Origin: Prosthecobacter vanneervenii
GTDB taxonomy: Bacteria; Verrucomicrobiota; Verrucomicrobiia; Verrucomicrobiales; Verrucomicrobiaceae
Assembly: GCF_014203095.1 (NCBI RefSeq)
Contig: NZ_JACHIG010000004.1
Coordinates: 186,001-250,000, forward strand
Length of the DNA stretch: 64,000 nucleotides
Direction: 5' to 3'
The notes under the pieces were generated by a model, which had not been told where the DNA came from, ran no database searches, and was given only the letters and a program-made list of their open reading frames with translations. A program made the translations under genes and the position numbers. Of this stretch, positions 35,643 through 43,967 are shown in pieces (positions within the stretch are counted from its first letter, which is position 1; each line of letters begins with the position of its first letter).

Positions 35643-37612
35643 GGGTTGGATTTGGCTGGATCGGTGCTGGAGGCGATGCGGAAGCCGCGTGCTAGAGTAG
35701 CTTCGTTTGCGGATTCTGGAAAGCGTCTGTCTGTCAGGAGCTGGTCGTTGCTCTTGAGGCCAAAGTGGCCGCCACGTACGACGGGCACTTTGATGTCCAC
35801 ATAGTCAGGGTGCGCGGGCCACTCGCCGGACTGGGTTTCGCTGGCGGTCCACTCGCTTACGTTGCCGGCCATGTCGCACACGCCGTAGGGGCTGACATCC
35901 TGCGTCACGCGGGTGATGGGGGCCCAGAGATTGTAGCCGTCGGTCCTGCCGCCCTTGCCTTTCGGGGATGCGTCATAGTCATCCCCCAGATTGGCGGCCT
36001 TGGCATTGGGCTTGTTGCCCCAGGGGAAGATGTAGCCGTGCTCACCACGCGCCGCCTTCTCCCATTCCTGCTCGGTCGGCAGCCGTCTGCCGCTCCATTT
36101 GGCAAAGGCGTACGCATCCCACCAGTCCACCTGGAAGACCGGCGTGTTCAGAGTGATGCTTTCGCCATTGAAAGTGGTGCCTGCTTTGGCGGCCGTGTAG
36201 TACTGCCCCCACTTGGCAGGTTCATGGCTTGTCTTGGTCTTGGGCTGCAGCGGGTGGTCGTAGCCTCCCTTGCCGGCGGTTTTCAGCGCCTTCAGGAAGT
36301 CCGCATACTGGCCGATCGTCACCTCATGCTTGCTGATCCAGAATTCCGGAAGTTTCACCTTCTCGTTCTTCTGATAGACAAAGGTCCCGGCAGGGATGTG
36401 CACCATCTCGACGGGCAGCACCGAGGCATTGGCGCCGCCGGCAGAGTTCTTGCCGTTCATCAGCGCGCCCAGCGCCGCCACCACCACGAGGATGAAGAAG
36501 ATCGCCAGCCACACCCACCACGGCTTGGTGCCATGCACGTCCACGGGCAGCGTTTCCGCCTCGATCTTGCGCACGATGCTGCGCTCTCGCATGTCGTCGC
36601 GCAGGTCGTCCAGCGCATTCAGCAGGCCGTTCCAGTCATGATGCGCGTCCGCCAGGGACTGCAGCAGGCCGCGCGCCTTGCCCTCGGCGGTCACGGGGCG
36701 TATGAGCTCGAGAAAGGCCTTCACATCAGCCTGCGGGTCACGCTTGGTGGCTGCGGGAGGTCGGAAGAAATTGACGATGCTGGCCTGATGGTCGGCATCC
36801 ACATAGATGTCCTTCGATGAAATGCTGCGGTGGTGGTAGCCGCGCTCCGTGGCAAACTGCATGGCCTCCGCCACGCCAAAGAGCACTTCAGTCAGGCGGC
36901 GCTCGCTGAGCATCTCGTCCGTCAGCTCGATCTCCGCCAGGCTGCGGCCGCGCGGCAGTTCGCGCGTGTAGAAGAGCCAGCCGTTGGCCTCGCCCGCCTC
37001 ATAAAGAGGCGCGATGCGCGGATGCGTGAGCGATGCCTTCACGCGTTCGCGCTCCTTGAACTTCGCCACCACCTCCGGCTGCTTCAGATACTCCGGCTTC
37101 AGCAGCACCAGCGCCACCGGCCGCTGCACCGTGATCTGCAGTGCGCGGTACGTTTCCGCTTCCTTCTCGATGTACAGTCGCTCCAGCACCTGGTAGTTTC
37201 CCAGCACGGTGCCCGGGGCCATCACCGGCGGCGGTTCATTGGTCTCCTCCTGCAGCGTGAGCAGATCTCGCACCCGGCTCAGCAGCTTCTCGGGCGTGTA
37301 GGGCGCGTCCTTCAGCACCAGGCCGTCGTCGATCTGTTCCTCAAATCCGGTCAGGTCATAGCGGGTGGTGAAGAGCACACGCGTCTGCGGGAAGCGCGCG
37401 CGCACCTTGTCCCTCAGCGTAAAGCCGCTCTCCTGCGTGGGAAAGATGGCCTCCGTCACCAGGATGGCCAGGGAGTCAGCCTTGGCCACCCAGGCGGCTG
37501 CCTGGGCTGGGCTGGGAAAATCCACTACCGTATAGCCGGGGAGATTATCCCTCAGCCACGCGGCTCGTGTGCCGCGCAGTGCGGCATTGGAATCGACAAA
37601 CAAAAGAATCAT
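35639..37612 (-). CDS. pseudo-receiver, pseudokinase and SUMF1-domain membrane protein
   Basis: 657 residues, four parts in order. Residues 1-120: a receiver-like domain with D7 and K101, but the phospho-acceptor position (4 before the conserved P58) is Glu 54. Residues 140-330: a Ser/Thr-kinase fold with Lys 172, in which the HRD is HRS (261-263) and the DFG is VNF (280-282), so no catalytic or metal Asp is present. Residues 365-386: one transmembrane helix (WWVWLAIFFILVVVAALGAL). Residues 400-650: SUMF1/FGE-sulfatase domain (PVEMVHIPAGTF, GRRLPTEQEWEKAAR, YGVCDMAGNVSEWT, VVRGGHFG) without the paired active-site cysteines of formylglycine-generating enzyme. Topology: signalling half inside, SUMF1 domain outside. 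Stop overlaps the next gene (ATGA); 19 bp after the upstream gene. Confidence 0.88.
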   Translation of the reverse strand: MILLFVDSNAALRGTRAAWLRDNLPGYTVVDFPSPAQAAAWVAKADSLAILVTEAIFPTQESGFTLRDKVRARFPQTRVLFTTRYDLTGFEEQIDDGLVLKDAPYTPEKLLSRVRDLLTLQEETNEPPPVMAPGTVLGNYQVLERLYIEKEAETYRALQITVQRPVALVLLKPEYLKQPEVVAKFKERERVKASLTHPRIAPLYEAGEANGWLFYTRELPRGRSLAEIELTDEMLSERRLTEVLFGVAEAMQFATERGYHHRSISSKDIYVDADHQASIVNFFRPPAATKRDPQADVKAFLELIRPVTAEGKARGLLQSLADAHHDWNGLLNALDDLRDDMRERSIVRKIEAETLPVDVHGTKPWWVWLAIFFILVVVAALGALMNGKNSAGGANASVLPVEMVHIPAGTFVYQKNEKVKLPEFWISKHEVTIGQYADFLKALKTAGKGGYDHPLQPKTKTSHEPAKWGQYYTAAKAGTTFNGESITLNTPVFQVDWWDAYAFAKWSGRRLPTEQEWEKAARGEHGYIFPWGNKPNAKAANLGDDYDASPKGKGGRTDGYNLWAPITRVTQDVSPYGVCDMAGNVSEWTASETQSGEWPAHPDYVDIKVPVVRGGHFGLKSNDQLLTDRRFPESANEATLARGFRIASSTDPAKSNP

Positions 37613-37631
37613 GCAGGCGCGTTGGTGGCGA

Positions 37632-39119
37632 TCATTTTCCCATCAGCGGGAGCAGCGGATTGGCACCGCCGGGCGCGGCGCCCGGGGTGGATCCGTACTC
37701 CAGGAGATCGCGGGGCTCGGAGGCCACATCCTGGAGCTTGTTGTTGTAGTAGAGCCGGAGCATGTACCCGTAGTAGGTGCGGCGTCCATGCTGCTGGATC
37801 TCGGCGGCGGACAGTGCTGGCAGATGGTAAACGACATCCAGCACCTCCTCGCCCGTGCCCTGCCAGTCCACCGGGGCGGACTGCCAGGCTTCGACCGGCT
37901 CTGGCGCGATGGTCTGCGCCACTTTCTCGTTGTTCACGCGGTCAAAGAAAAACACCTCCAGGTTCATCTCCTGGCTGTTGATGGGGCGGTTGCCAGCACG
38001 CACGATGGGCACCCGCAGCACGTAGCGCTCGCCGGAGCTCACGCTGAAATCCCGCGCCACCTGGCAGGCGCCGAGGCGCAGAAACTTCTCGCTCTCAGGC
38101 GCGCCGCTGGCAGACCCTGAGCCCAGCCTGCGGGAGGCCAGCTCAAAGAAGCTGCCCGCCTTGGTGGCCCCCAGCAGCTGGATGCGCCGCCACGCATCCG
38201 TGGCCTTCGCGGTGATTCCCATCTGCTCGTAGGTCTGCGCCATCTCGGCAATGATCGCCGGGTGGTCAGGATTCACCTCGTCGGCACGGCGCAGCAGCTC
38301 CAGTGCGCCCTGCATGTCGCTCATGCCACGGATTTCCTTGGCCGAGCTGATCACGAAATTCACATCGCGTAGCAGACCGGCATTCGGGTCAGGTTTGTTG
38401 CTCGGCTTGGCTGCGGCCAGAGCTGCAGGGTCCTGCCCTGAAAGCGACTTGATCGGTGGGACTGTGGCCGGAAAGCCTGGAGGCACACCGGCTGCGGTGG
38501 GGGCGGCGGGCGCAGGGGCTGGCGTTGCTGCCATGGGGGTCGTTGGTACGGGTGCCGGAGTGGCAGCCATGGGGGTCGCCGGGGCAGGAGCCGGCGTTGC
38601 AGCCATCGGCACAGCGGTGGGTGCAGCCGGGCGTGCGGAGGTCACCGCAGCAGGCGGTGCCTTGGGCATGCCGGGGGTGGCCTTGGGTACGACAGGGGGC
38701 GGCATCACGGCAGGTGCCGGAGCAGCAGTCACGGGAGACACGGGCGGAAGCTGAGCCGGAGTGGCTGGGGCGGCAGGTGCCTGCGATACCACGCCCGGCC
38801 GTGTAAAGGAGCCGATCGGAGGCGGTCCGCTGGAGACAGGTGCCGTCGGCACCGCCACCAGAGATCCGGGCAGGGGAGGGGCGCTCGCCACAGGAGGCAG
38901 CGCTATCTGGCCCACCTCCGGCACCACGCTGGGCACCGTCTTTGGCACGGAAATCACCGGCGTCGGGCTCGCAACAGGCGCGCTCTTGGGCGCCGCGTCT
39001 GAGCTCAGAAGCTTCAGCGCGATGACCGTCTGCACCGTGGCCAGCACGCACAGCGTTCCCCACGCGACCATGGAAGAGCGGTCACGTTCGGAAGTCAGGA
39101 TGGTGGAAGGAGGAGTCAC
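37632..39119 (-). CDS. membrane-anchored Pro/Ala-rich protein with TPR-like C-terminus
   Basis: About 495 residues from the GTG at 39119. An ATG at 39071 would start directly at the transmembrane helix, and an ATG at 39191 would overlap the pabB leader, so the start is uncertain. A short N-tail is followed by one transmembrane helix (TLCVLATVQTVIALKLL), then a 200-residue Pro/Ala/Val-rich linker with a tandem MAATPAPxPxxP repeat (38527-38634), then a helical TPR-like stretch (ELLRRADEVNPDHPAIIAEMAQTYEQMG) and a beta-rich C-terminal domain that ends in a short Pro/Gly-rich tail. Upstream gene of the pseudokinase operon, so it may be its structural partner at the membrane. Function unknown. Confidence 0.72.
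   Translation of the reverse strand: MTPPSTILTSERDRSSMVAWGTLCVLATVQTVIALKLLSSDAAPKSAPVASPTPVISVPKTVPSVVPEVGQIALPPVASAPPLPGSLVAVPTAPVSSGPPPIGSFTRPGVVSQAPAAPATPAQLPPVSPVTAAPAPAVMPPPVVPKATPGMPKAPPAAVTSARPAAPTAVPMAATPAPAPATPMAATPAPVPTTPMAATPAPAPAAPTAAGVPPGFPATVPPIKSLSGQDPAALAAAKPSNKPDPNAGLLRDVNFVISSAKEIRGMSDMQGALELLRRADEVNPDHPAIIAEMAQTYEQMGITAKATDAWRRIQLLGATKAGSFFELASRRLGSGSASGAPESEKFLRLGACQVARDFSVSSGERYVLRVPIVRAGNRPINSQEMNLEVFFFDRVNNEKVAQTIAPEPVEAWQSAPVDWQGTGEEVLDVVYHLPALSAAEIQQHGRRTYYGYMLRLYYNNKLQDVASEPRDLLEYGSTPGAAPGGANPLLPLMGK
38527..38634. repeat. 36-bp tandem repeat in coding sequence
   Basis: Three copies of a 36-base unit (starting at 38527, 38563 and, degenerate, 38599) encode the repeated Met-Ala-Ala-Thr-Pro-Ala-Pro pattern of the linker. 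Copies 1 and 2 are near-identical; copy 3 is diverged. Copy number could vary between strains. Confidence 0.75.
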
Positions 39120-39216
39120 GAGTTGCTGAAAAAGACACGCATGGTACGATTTAGGCCTCCTAGTGTCAATGCTGCAGGGTTCTTCGTTCAAAATGCCGGA
39201 AGGGCACTCCCTTCCG

Positions 39217-40452
39217 ATGTTTTCTCATGCCATTGAAACGTCACCGCACTACCGCCTGTGCGAATTTTCCTCCACCCCTGCCGAAATAGCGGCACAACTG
39301 TGTCAGCGGGAGGGCTTCATCTGGATGGATTCCTCCCTCGTCACCCCGGGGGCCATTTCCCTGCTCACAGCAGAGCCCGTGGCGGTGCTGCAGGGCCACA
39401 TCGACCAGGACTGGGAACTCGTGCGCAGCGCCCTGCGCACCCCACGCGCATCGGCTGGCGGCCTATACGGCTGGGTGGGCTACGACGGCCACTTTGTTCT
39501 CGGCATCTATCCGCATGGCCTCGTGTATCGGCATGACACCGGCCTCTGGTACGAATTTGGCGACTTTAAGCTCCAAAACGCGCCCACGGCAGCGCAGGCA
39601 CTCCTGCCCGCATCCTCCGCCCCGCCCCTGCATTTCCAGCCCCAGGTCACCAGCGCAGACTTCATTCACATGGTCCAGCGTGCGCAGGACTACATCACCG
39701 CCGGAGACATCTACCAGGTCAATCTCTCCTACCCCTGGCGCGCGCAGTGGCCGCAGGAGGCCGATGCCCTGGCCCTCTATCTCAAACTCCGCGCCATCTC
39801 CCCCGCACCACACGCCGCCTTCATGCGGCTCGCTGGCACCACCGTCCTCTCTGCCTCCCCCGAGCTCTTCCTCCGCATGCAGGGCTCCCGCATCGCCACC
39901 CGTCCCATCAAAGGCACCCGTCCACGCTTCACCACCGACCCCGCCCGCGACACCGCCGCCGTGCGCGAGCTGACCTCCTCGGTGAAGGAACGCGCCGAGC
40001 TGCTCATGATCACTGATCTTGAGCGCAACGACCTCGGCCAGGTCTGCGAATTTGGCAGCGTCTCCGTCCCCGAGCTCTGGCGGGTGGAAAGCTACGCCCA
40101 AGTCTTCCACCTCGTCTCCACCGTCACCGGCACTCTGCGCCCGCACGTGGATCATGTCGATGCCTTCCGCGCCTGCTTCCCCGGCGGCAGCATCACCGGC
40201 GCACCGAAAAAGCGTGCCAGCGAAATCATCGCCGAGCTCGAACCCCACGCCCGCGGCCTCTACACCGGCGCCATCGGCTGGTTCGGCTTTGATGGTCGCA
40301 GCCAGTGGAACATCGCCATCCGCACCGCCGTCCAAAAAGACCACCACATCACCTTCCACGTCGGCTCCGGCATCGTCGCCGACTCCGTGCCGCAGCACGA
40401 ATACGAAGAAACCCTCCACAAAGCAGCGGGGATTCTGGCAGCGGCAGGGTAG
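39217..40452 (+). CDS. pabB: aminodeoxychorismate synthase component I
   Basis: Converts chorismate to 4-amino-4-deoxychorismate with a glutamine amidotransferase partner, in folate synthesis. The chorismate-binding domain is complete: SASPELFLRM, RPIKGTRPR with Lys at the residue that marks PabB rather than TrpE (K232 from this start), ELLMITDLERNDLGQV, PGGSITGAPKKRA and the C-terminal GSGIVADSVPQHEYEE. The ATG at 39217 is chosen; an in-frame ATG at 39163 adds 18 poorly conserved residues. No pabA nearby. The last 388 bases recur, diverged, at 41318-41705. Confidence 0.93.
   Translation: MFSHAIETSPHYRLCEFSSTPAEIAAQLCQREGFIWMDSSLVTPGAISLLTAEPVAVLQGHIDQDWELVRSALRTPRASAGGLYGWVGYDGHFVLGIYPHGLVYRHDTGLWYEFGDFKLQNAPTAAQALLPASSAPPLHFQPQVTSADFIHMVQRAQDYITAGDIYQVNLSYPWRAQWPQEADALALYLKLRAISPAPHAAFMRLAGTTVLSASPELFLRMQGSRIATRPIKGTRPRFTTDPARDTAAVRELTSSVKERAELLMITDLERNDLGQVCEFGSVSVPELWRVESYAQVFHLVSTVTGTLRPHVDHVDAFRACFPGGSITGAPKKRASEIIAELEPHARGLYTGAIGWFGFDGRSQWNIAIRTAVQKDHHITFHVGSGIVADSVPQHEYEETLHKAAGILAAAG
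40065..40452 (+). repeat. 388-bp direct repeat, copy A (3' end of pabB)
   Basis: Ungapped match to 41318-41705 at an offset of 1253 bases, from the CGTCCCCGA start to the stop codon. I count 36 mismatches by hand, about 91 % identity. Only three change an amino acid (Tyr to Phe, Val to Ile, His to Asn); 14 of the mismatches fall between 40381 and 40440. Confidence 0.85.
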
Positions 40453-40499
40453 GGACGCAAAGCTTGCGATCGACCGCAATAAGTGGCAGAGTTAATCGC

Positions 40500-40823
40500 A
40501 TGACCGCGACATTGACCATCGATGAAACCGGGCAGATCAATCTGCCGGAATCCCTCCGTCGCGTCTTCGGTGCGCAGCCAGGCCTGCGCCTGCGCGCAGA
40601 GGTCACCAAAGATCGCATCGAAATTGTGAAGGATGTTCCAGTGGTCACCGAAACCATGCGTTCAGCCAGTGGGCGGCCCACCGGCGACGGTGTTCCTGTG
40701 GTGACGGCGGGGGAGCTTAAAGATGGTGTTCTCCTGTTGCCCAAGCTTGGCATCAAAATGGATGCTGGTGCCGCTGTTCGTGCTGATCGTGATGAACATG
40801 CAGTCCGTGCGTTGCGCCGATGA
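40500..40823 (+). CDS. AbrB/MazE-like antitoxin
   Basis: 107 residues from the ATG at 40500. N-terminal SpoVT-AbrB swapped-hairpin pattern (MTATLTIDETGQINLPESLRRVFG, LRLRAEVTKDRIEIVKD) for DNA binding, with a C-terminal tail (MDAGAAVRADRDEHAVRALRR) that would wrap the toxin. Its TGA overlaps the ATG of the PIN gene (ATGA), the standard antitoxin-toxin coupling. It probably represses its own promoter in the 47 bp after pabB. Confidence 0.85.
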   Translation: MTATLTIDETGQINLPESLRRVFGAQPGLRLRAEVTKDRIEIVKDVPVVTETMRSASGRPTGDGVPVVTAGELKDGVLLLPKLGIKMDAGAAVRADRDEHAVRALRR

Positions 40824-41239
40824 GTATCTTGCTGGATAGTTCGGTTCTGATCGCCGCACTTGCACCCGACGAAGACAGGCATGAAGAGTGTCTTGCGCTG
40901 CTGATGAAAGGTGACTGTGTGATTTGTGCACATGCCCTGTTGGAGACATTTTCCACGCTCACCGGAGGCAAGCTTGGCATGAAGGTCGATGCGGACGTTG
41001 TAGCACAACTTCTCAGCCTGACAGTCATACCGCGTGTTCATCTTGTCGAATTGAGTGCGGAAGATATCCTGAAAGCGCTAAGGGTGGCGAGAAAACACGG
41101 CGTGCGTGGCGGAGCTGTTTATGATTATGTTCATCTTGTGGCGGCAAGGAAAGCCGAGGTCACGGAACTTTACACCGTAAACCTCACCGACTTCCAAGCT
41201 CTCCGCCGACAAGGCGATCCCGAGATCCGACGTCCCTGA
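40820..41239 (+). CDS. VapC-like PIN-domain toxin
   Basis: 139 residues of the PIN-domain toxin family, likely an endoribonuclease. Active-site candidates: D6 (ILLDSSVL), E42 (HALLETFST), D102 (AVYDYVHL) and the C-terminal VNLTDF with D124. Translationally coupled to the AbrB-like antitoxin. The pair sits exactly between pabB and a duplicated pabB 3' end, so it is the cargo of whatever made that duplication. Confidence 0.88.
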   Translation: MSILLDSSVLIAALAPDEDRHEECLALLMKGDCVICAHALLETFSTLTGGKLGMKVDADVVAQLLSLTVIPRVHLVELSAEDILKALRVARKHGVRGGAVYDYVHLVAARKAEVTELYTVNLTDFQALRRQGDPEIRRP

Positions 41240-41317
41240 TCATCTTTCTGTCCCTAGCTCCTCACCACATCTTCTCCAACGGGGCTGCGAAGGGTTGCCG
41301 AAAAAATGTCGGACATA

Positions 41318-41705
41318 CGTCCCCGAACTCTGGCGTGTCGAAAGCTTCGCCCAGGTCTTCCACCTCGTCTCCACCGTCACCGGCACCCTCCGCCCCCACA
41401 TCGACCACGTCGATGCCTTCCGCGCCTGCTTCCCCGGCGGCAGCATCACCGGCGCTCCCAAAAAGCGTGCCAGCGAAATCATCGCCGAGCTCGAACCCCA
41501 CGCCCGCGGCCTTTACACCGGCGCCATCGGCTGGTTCGGCTTCGACGGCCGCAGCCAGTGGAACATCGCCATCCGCACCGCCGTCCAAAAAGACAACCAT
41601 ATCACCTTCCACGTCGGCTCCGGCATCGTCGCAGACTCTGTTCCGCAGCATGAGTACGAGGAGACACTGCACAAGGCGGCGGGAATACTCGCTGCGGCAG
41701 GCTAG
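41318..41705 (+). pseudogene. 3' fragment of pabB (repeat copy B)
   Basis: Second copy of the pabB 3' end, encoding only the C-terminal 128 residues of the chorismate-binding domain (from PELWRVESF to the stop). The frame stays open and an ATG at 41295 would yield a 136-residue product, but the 5' two thirds are missing, so it cannot be a working PabB. Differences from copy A are nearly all synonymous, meaning that the two sequences diverged while under protein-level selection. See copy A at 40065-40452. Confidence 0.85.
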
Positions 41706-41741
41706 CACTCCCGCGAACGCGCCAGCGTTTTGATTTGGAGT

Positions 41742-41786
41742 GCGGTCGCGCAGATGCAAGGCGCAAGCCTGCATCGTAGCTACCGC
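41742..41786. repeat. hairpin element in the pabB-fragment downstream region
   Basis: Nested inverted repeat: GATGCAAGGC (41753-41762) pairs with GCCTGCATC (41767-41775) with one bulged base, inside GCGGT (41742-41746) / ACCGC (41782-41786). The gap 41706-41987 holds no supported gene; it contains this element and unassigned GC-rich sequence that looks like a dispersed intergenic repeat. Confidence 0.5.
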
Positions 41787-41987
41787 TTTCGCGGGGTGCA
41801 GCACGTTCGTCGTCCTGAGCCCGCTCTGCGAATGCCAGGTGCCCGGCATGAATGCCCTCGCCTCGTTCTTGTCTCCAGCACGCACATGCGCCCCATTCGC
41901 GTCAGTCTGCTGCGCAAGACTCCATAGTTGCGGCTCAAGGCTTGCATCGGCTAATCCATGCCACCCTTGCTATTCGGAGCTTAAAAA

Positions 41988-42353
41988 TTACCGAAATGAG
42001 GAAGCGAGCGTTTGAGCCTCATCATCGGTTTCAGTCACATAGCCAGCAACGGGCCACACCGCAGATTCCTCGTTGAAAATTGTCTTTGTATCGAACGCTT
42101 CAGGCACTGATCCGGAGCAAGCAATCTGCAAAAACATCAGAGCAGCGTGGAGATAAGCTTCTCTCGATCCGATCAGAACAGACTCAGAATAACTGGATTC
42201 CGCTTCTAGGCGCAATTCATCATGCTGAGAAAGGCGCGGCCTGATCTGCTCCTCAAGTTGTTGAATGATGTTATGTAAATCGGCTTTCTCCATTTGCCCA
42301 TCTACTCGTTGTTTTTCCCCACTGGTCGAGAGTTTCCCCTCATTTTCTGGCAT
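41988..42353 (-). CDS. hypothetical protein
   Basis: 121 residues if started at 42353, or 101 from an in-frame ATG at 42293. Acidic, helical, with a coiled-coil-like stretch (LHNIIQQLEEQIRPRLSQHDELRLEAESSYSES) and an Ala/Leu-rich helix (REAYLHAALMFLQIACS). AT-richer than its surroundings, like other probable recent arrivals here. No family recognised and no partner gene adjacent; support is the open frame and protein-like composition only. Confidence 0.45.
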   Translation of the reverse strand: MPENEGKLSTSGEKQRVDGQMEKADLHNIIQQLEEQIRPRLSQHDELRLEAESSYSESVLIGSREAYLHAALMFLQIACSGSVPEAFDTKTIFNEESAVWPVAGYVTETDDEAQTLASSFR

Positions 42354-42475
42354 TGCCCGTGCAGATTTGTCAGTCCTCTAGGATGAATGGGGGCCGGGTG
42401 CAAAAAACGAGGATGGAGTCAGCGCGCAAATAATTCACCAATTCCATGAGGCTTTCACATGAAGATTAAAGCTCA

Positions 42476-43816
42476 TTACTTCTCGCCAACCTGAACATCC
42501 CTCCGCACCTTCAGCCGCCCCAGCCGGTGCTCCCCAATCAGCCACACCTGCACTTTCCCTGGCTTCTTCAGCAGCCCCGCCGGAATGCTCACACTCCCGG
42601 CACGACGCTCCTCCTCGCTTAAAACGATGGGATGCCGCCCATAGCTGTCCTCCTCATTAAAAAGGTAAACCGCCGCGATCGGAATGTTCTCGCCCTTGAA
42701 CTGCACGCGCCATTCCTTGGCCAGCGAAACGCTTCCCTCCGGCAGCTGCAACTCGAGATCACACACCGCAAATTCACAGGCGGAACTCGCCGAACCATCC
42801 GGCCGCAGCACATGCGCCGTGTAGTCGCCGCAGTCCTTGAAGGTCCGCTCCACCACGCCAGGTCCACTCACGGGCACCTCCTCCACCACCTTGCCATCAC
42901 GCCGGATGACCAGCGCCTTTACCCCCAGGCCGTCACGATCCATCACGTTGATTTTCACCGGCTTCCCCTTCTGATACGGAACCCAGTCCCCGAGATCGAG
43001 CAGCAGCGTGCGGTTGATCTCCGGGCGTGTGGCATCCAGTTTGTAATTCGGGAACTGCAGCGACTCAGCGCGATTCCCGCCTCGCCACGCATCCAGATCG
43101 GTCACGCGGAAAAGCAGCTTGTTTCGGTGCTTCAGATGAGCCTCAAAAGCCTCCGGACTGCGATCCGTCGTCTTCGTCGTCATGGGGCGACTCTCCTCCA
43201 CCCGTACCGAAGTCACGCGGCCCTGGGCATCCTTCGTCACCGCCGTCACCAGCTCCACATGCGACCCATCTCTCTCGGTGGTATGCGGTGTGTAAATCAC
43301 ATCGCCCACCTGCGCGGCCTGCGCCGTCTGCGGTTGCACCCGTTCCACGCCCTTGCTCACACCCGGCCCATGTCGGCGGCTCACCTCGGGGATCGCACAT
43401 TGCAGCGCATAGCTGGTGAAGGACGAGCACACCGTCCCATAAAAGCTCGCCGCATTCGCCGTCTTGCCCGCCAGACTTTGAGTATAAAGAACACTCAGCG
43501 GGTTTTCGACCGCCGCCAGAAACGTCCGCAGATTGATGTCAAAGCCGATGTAGCGCCCATCCGCCTTCACACTGGAGTAGGGCACTCCCGTGTATTCCTT
43601 TCCCTTCTCAAAAAACCCGCCGTTCCGCTCCGGCATCGTCCCCGCCACCGGCGTCCATCTCACCTGCGAAAGAAGATGCGCATGCTCCGCCGCCGATGCC
43701 TGCCAGGAAGCTGCCGGGGCTGTCGCGGAAGGTTTCGACACGTCTTCGGCCCGCGCGGCGCAGAGAACGAGTGAAGCTGCGGCAAAAAGGCAAAGCTGAA
43801 ACGGTGGCGCAAACAT
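42476..43816 (-). CDS. exported Cys/His (NlpC/P60- or CHAP-like) putative peptidase
   Basis: About 446 residues from the ATG at 43816; longer in-frame starts put charged residues before the signal peptide. Signal peptide MFAPPFQLCLFAAASLVLCAARA. Middle: FYGTVCSSFTSYALQCAIPE, with a Cys at the start of a helix as in papain-like NlpC/P60 or CHAP amidases, followed about 55 residues later by RDGSHVELVTAV with the His expected at the next motif and a preceding VGDVIYTP. The C-terminal 200 residues are beta-rich (probably Ig-like). Cell-wall or peptide amidase activity is inferred only from the Cys/His pattern. Confidence 0.65.
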   Translation of the reverse strand: MFAPPFQLCLFAAASLVLCAARAEDVSKPSATAPAASWQASAAEHAHLLSQVRWTPVAGTMPERNGGFFEKGKEYTGVPYSSVKADGRYIGFDINLRTFLAAVENPLSVLYTQSLAGKTANAASFYGTVCSSFTSYALQCAIPEVSRRHGPGVSKGVERVQPQTAQAAQVGDVIYTPHTTERDGSHVELVTAVTKDAQGRVTSVRVEESRPMTTKTTDRSPEAFEAHLKHRNKLLFRVTDLDAWRGGNRAESLQFPNYKLDATRPEINRTLLLDLGDWVPYQKGKPVKINVMDRDGLGVKALVIRRDGKVVEEVPVSGPGVVERTFKDCGDYTAHVLRPDGSASSACEFAVCDLELQLPEGSVSLAKEWRVQFKGENIPIAAVYLFNEEDSYGRHPIVLSEEERRAGSVSIPAGLLKKPGKVQVWLIGEHRLGRLKVRRDVQVGEK

Positions 43817-43967
43817 AAGGCGGAGCGGATGGCGATCTAGAAAACAGCGACCAAGCTTCAAACTATCGCACTCCCGTATGGAAAGACGATTTCAGAAGTC
43901 ATCTCTGCGGTCTTCTAATCTCTTGCGTTGCTAAATCAGTGCTTCTCCAAGCGTTCCTCTCACCCTC

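Noticed and set aside
38521-38640. repeat array considered as CRISPR
   Set aside because: Units are directly adjacent, without spacers, and lie in frame within a coding linker.
39163-39216. longer pabB start at 39163
   Set aside because: The added residues do not look conserved and overlap the leader of the divergent gene; the ATG at 39217 gives a normal PabB N-terminus.
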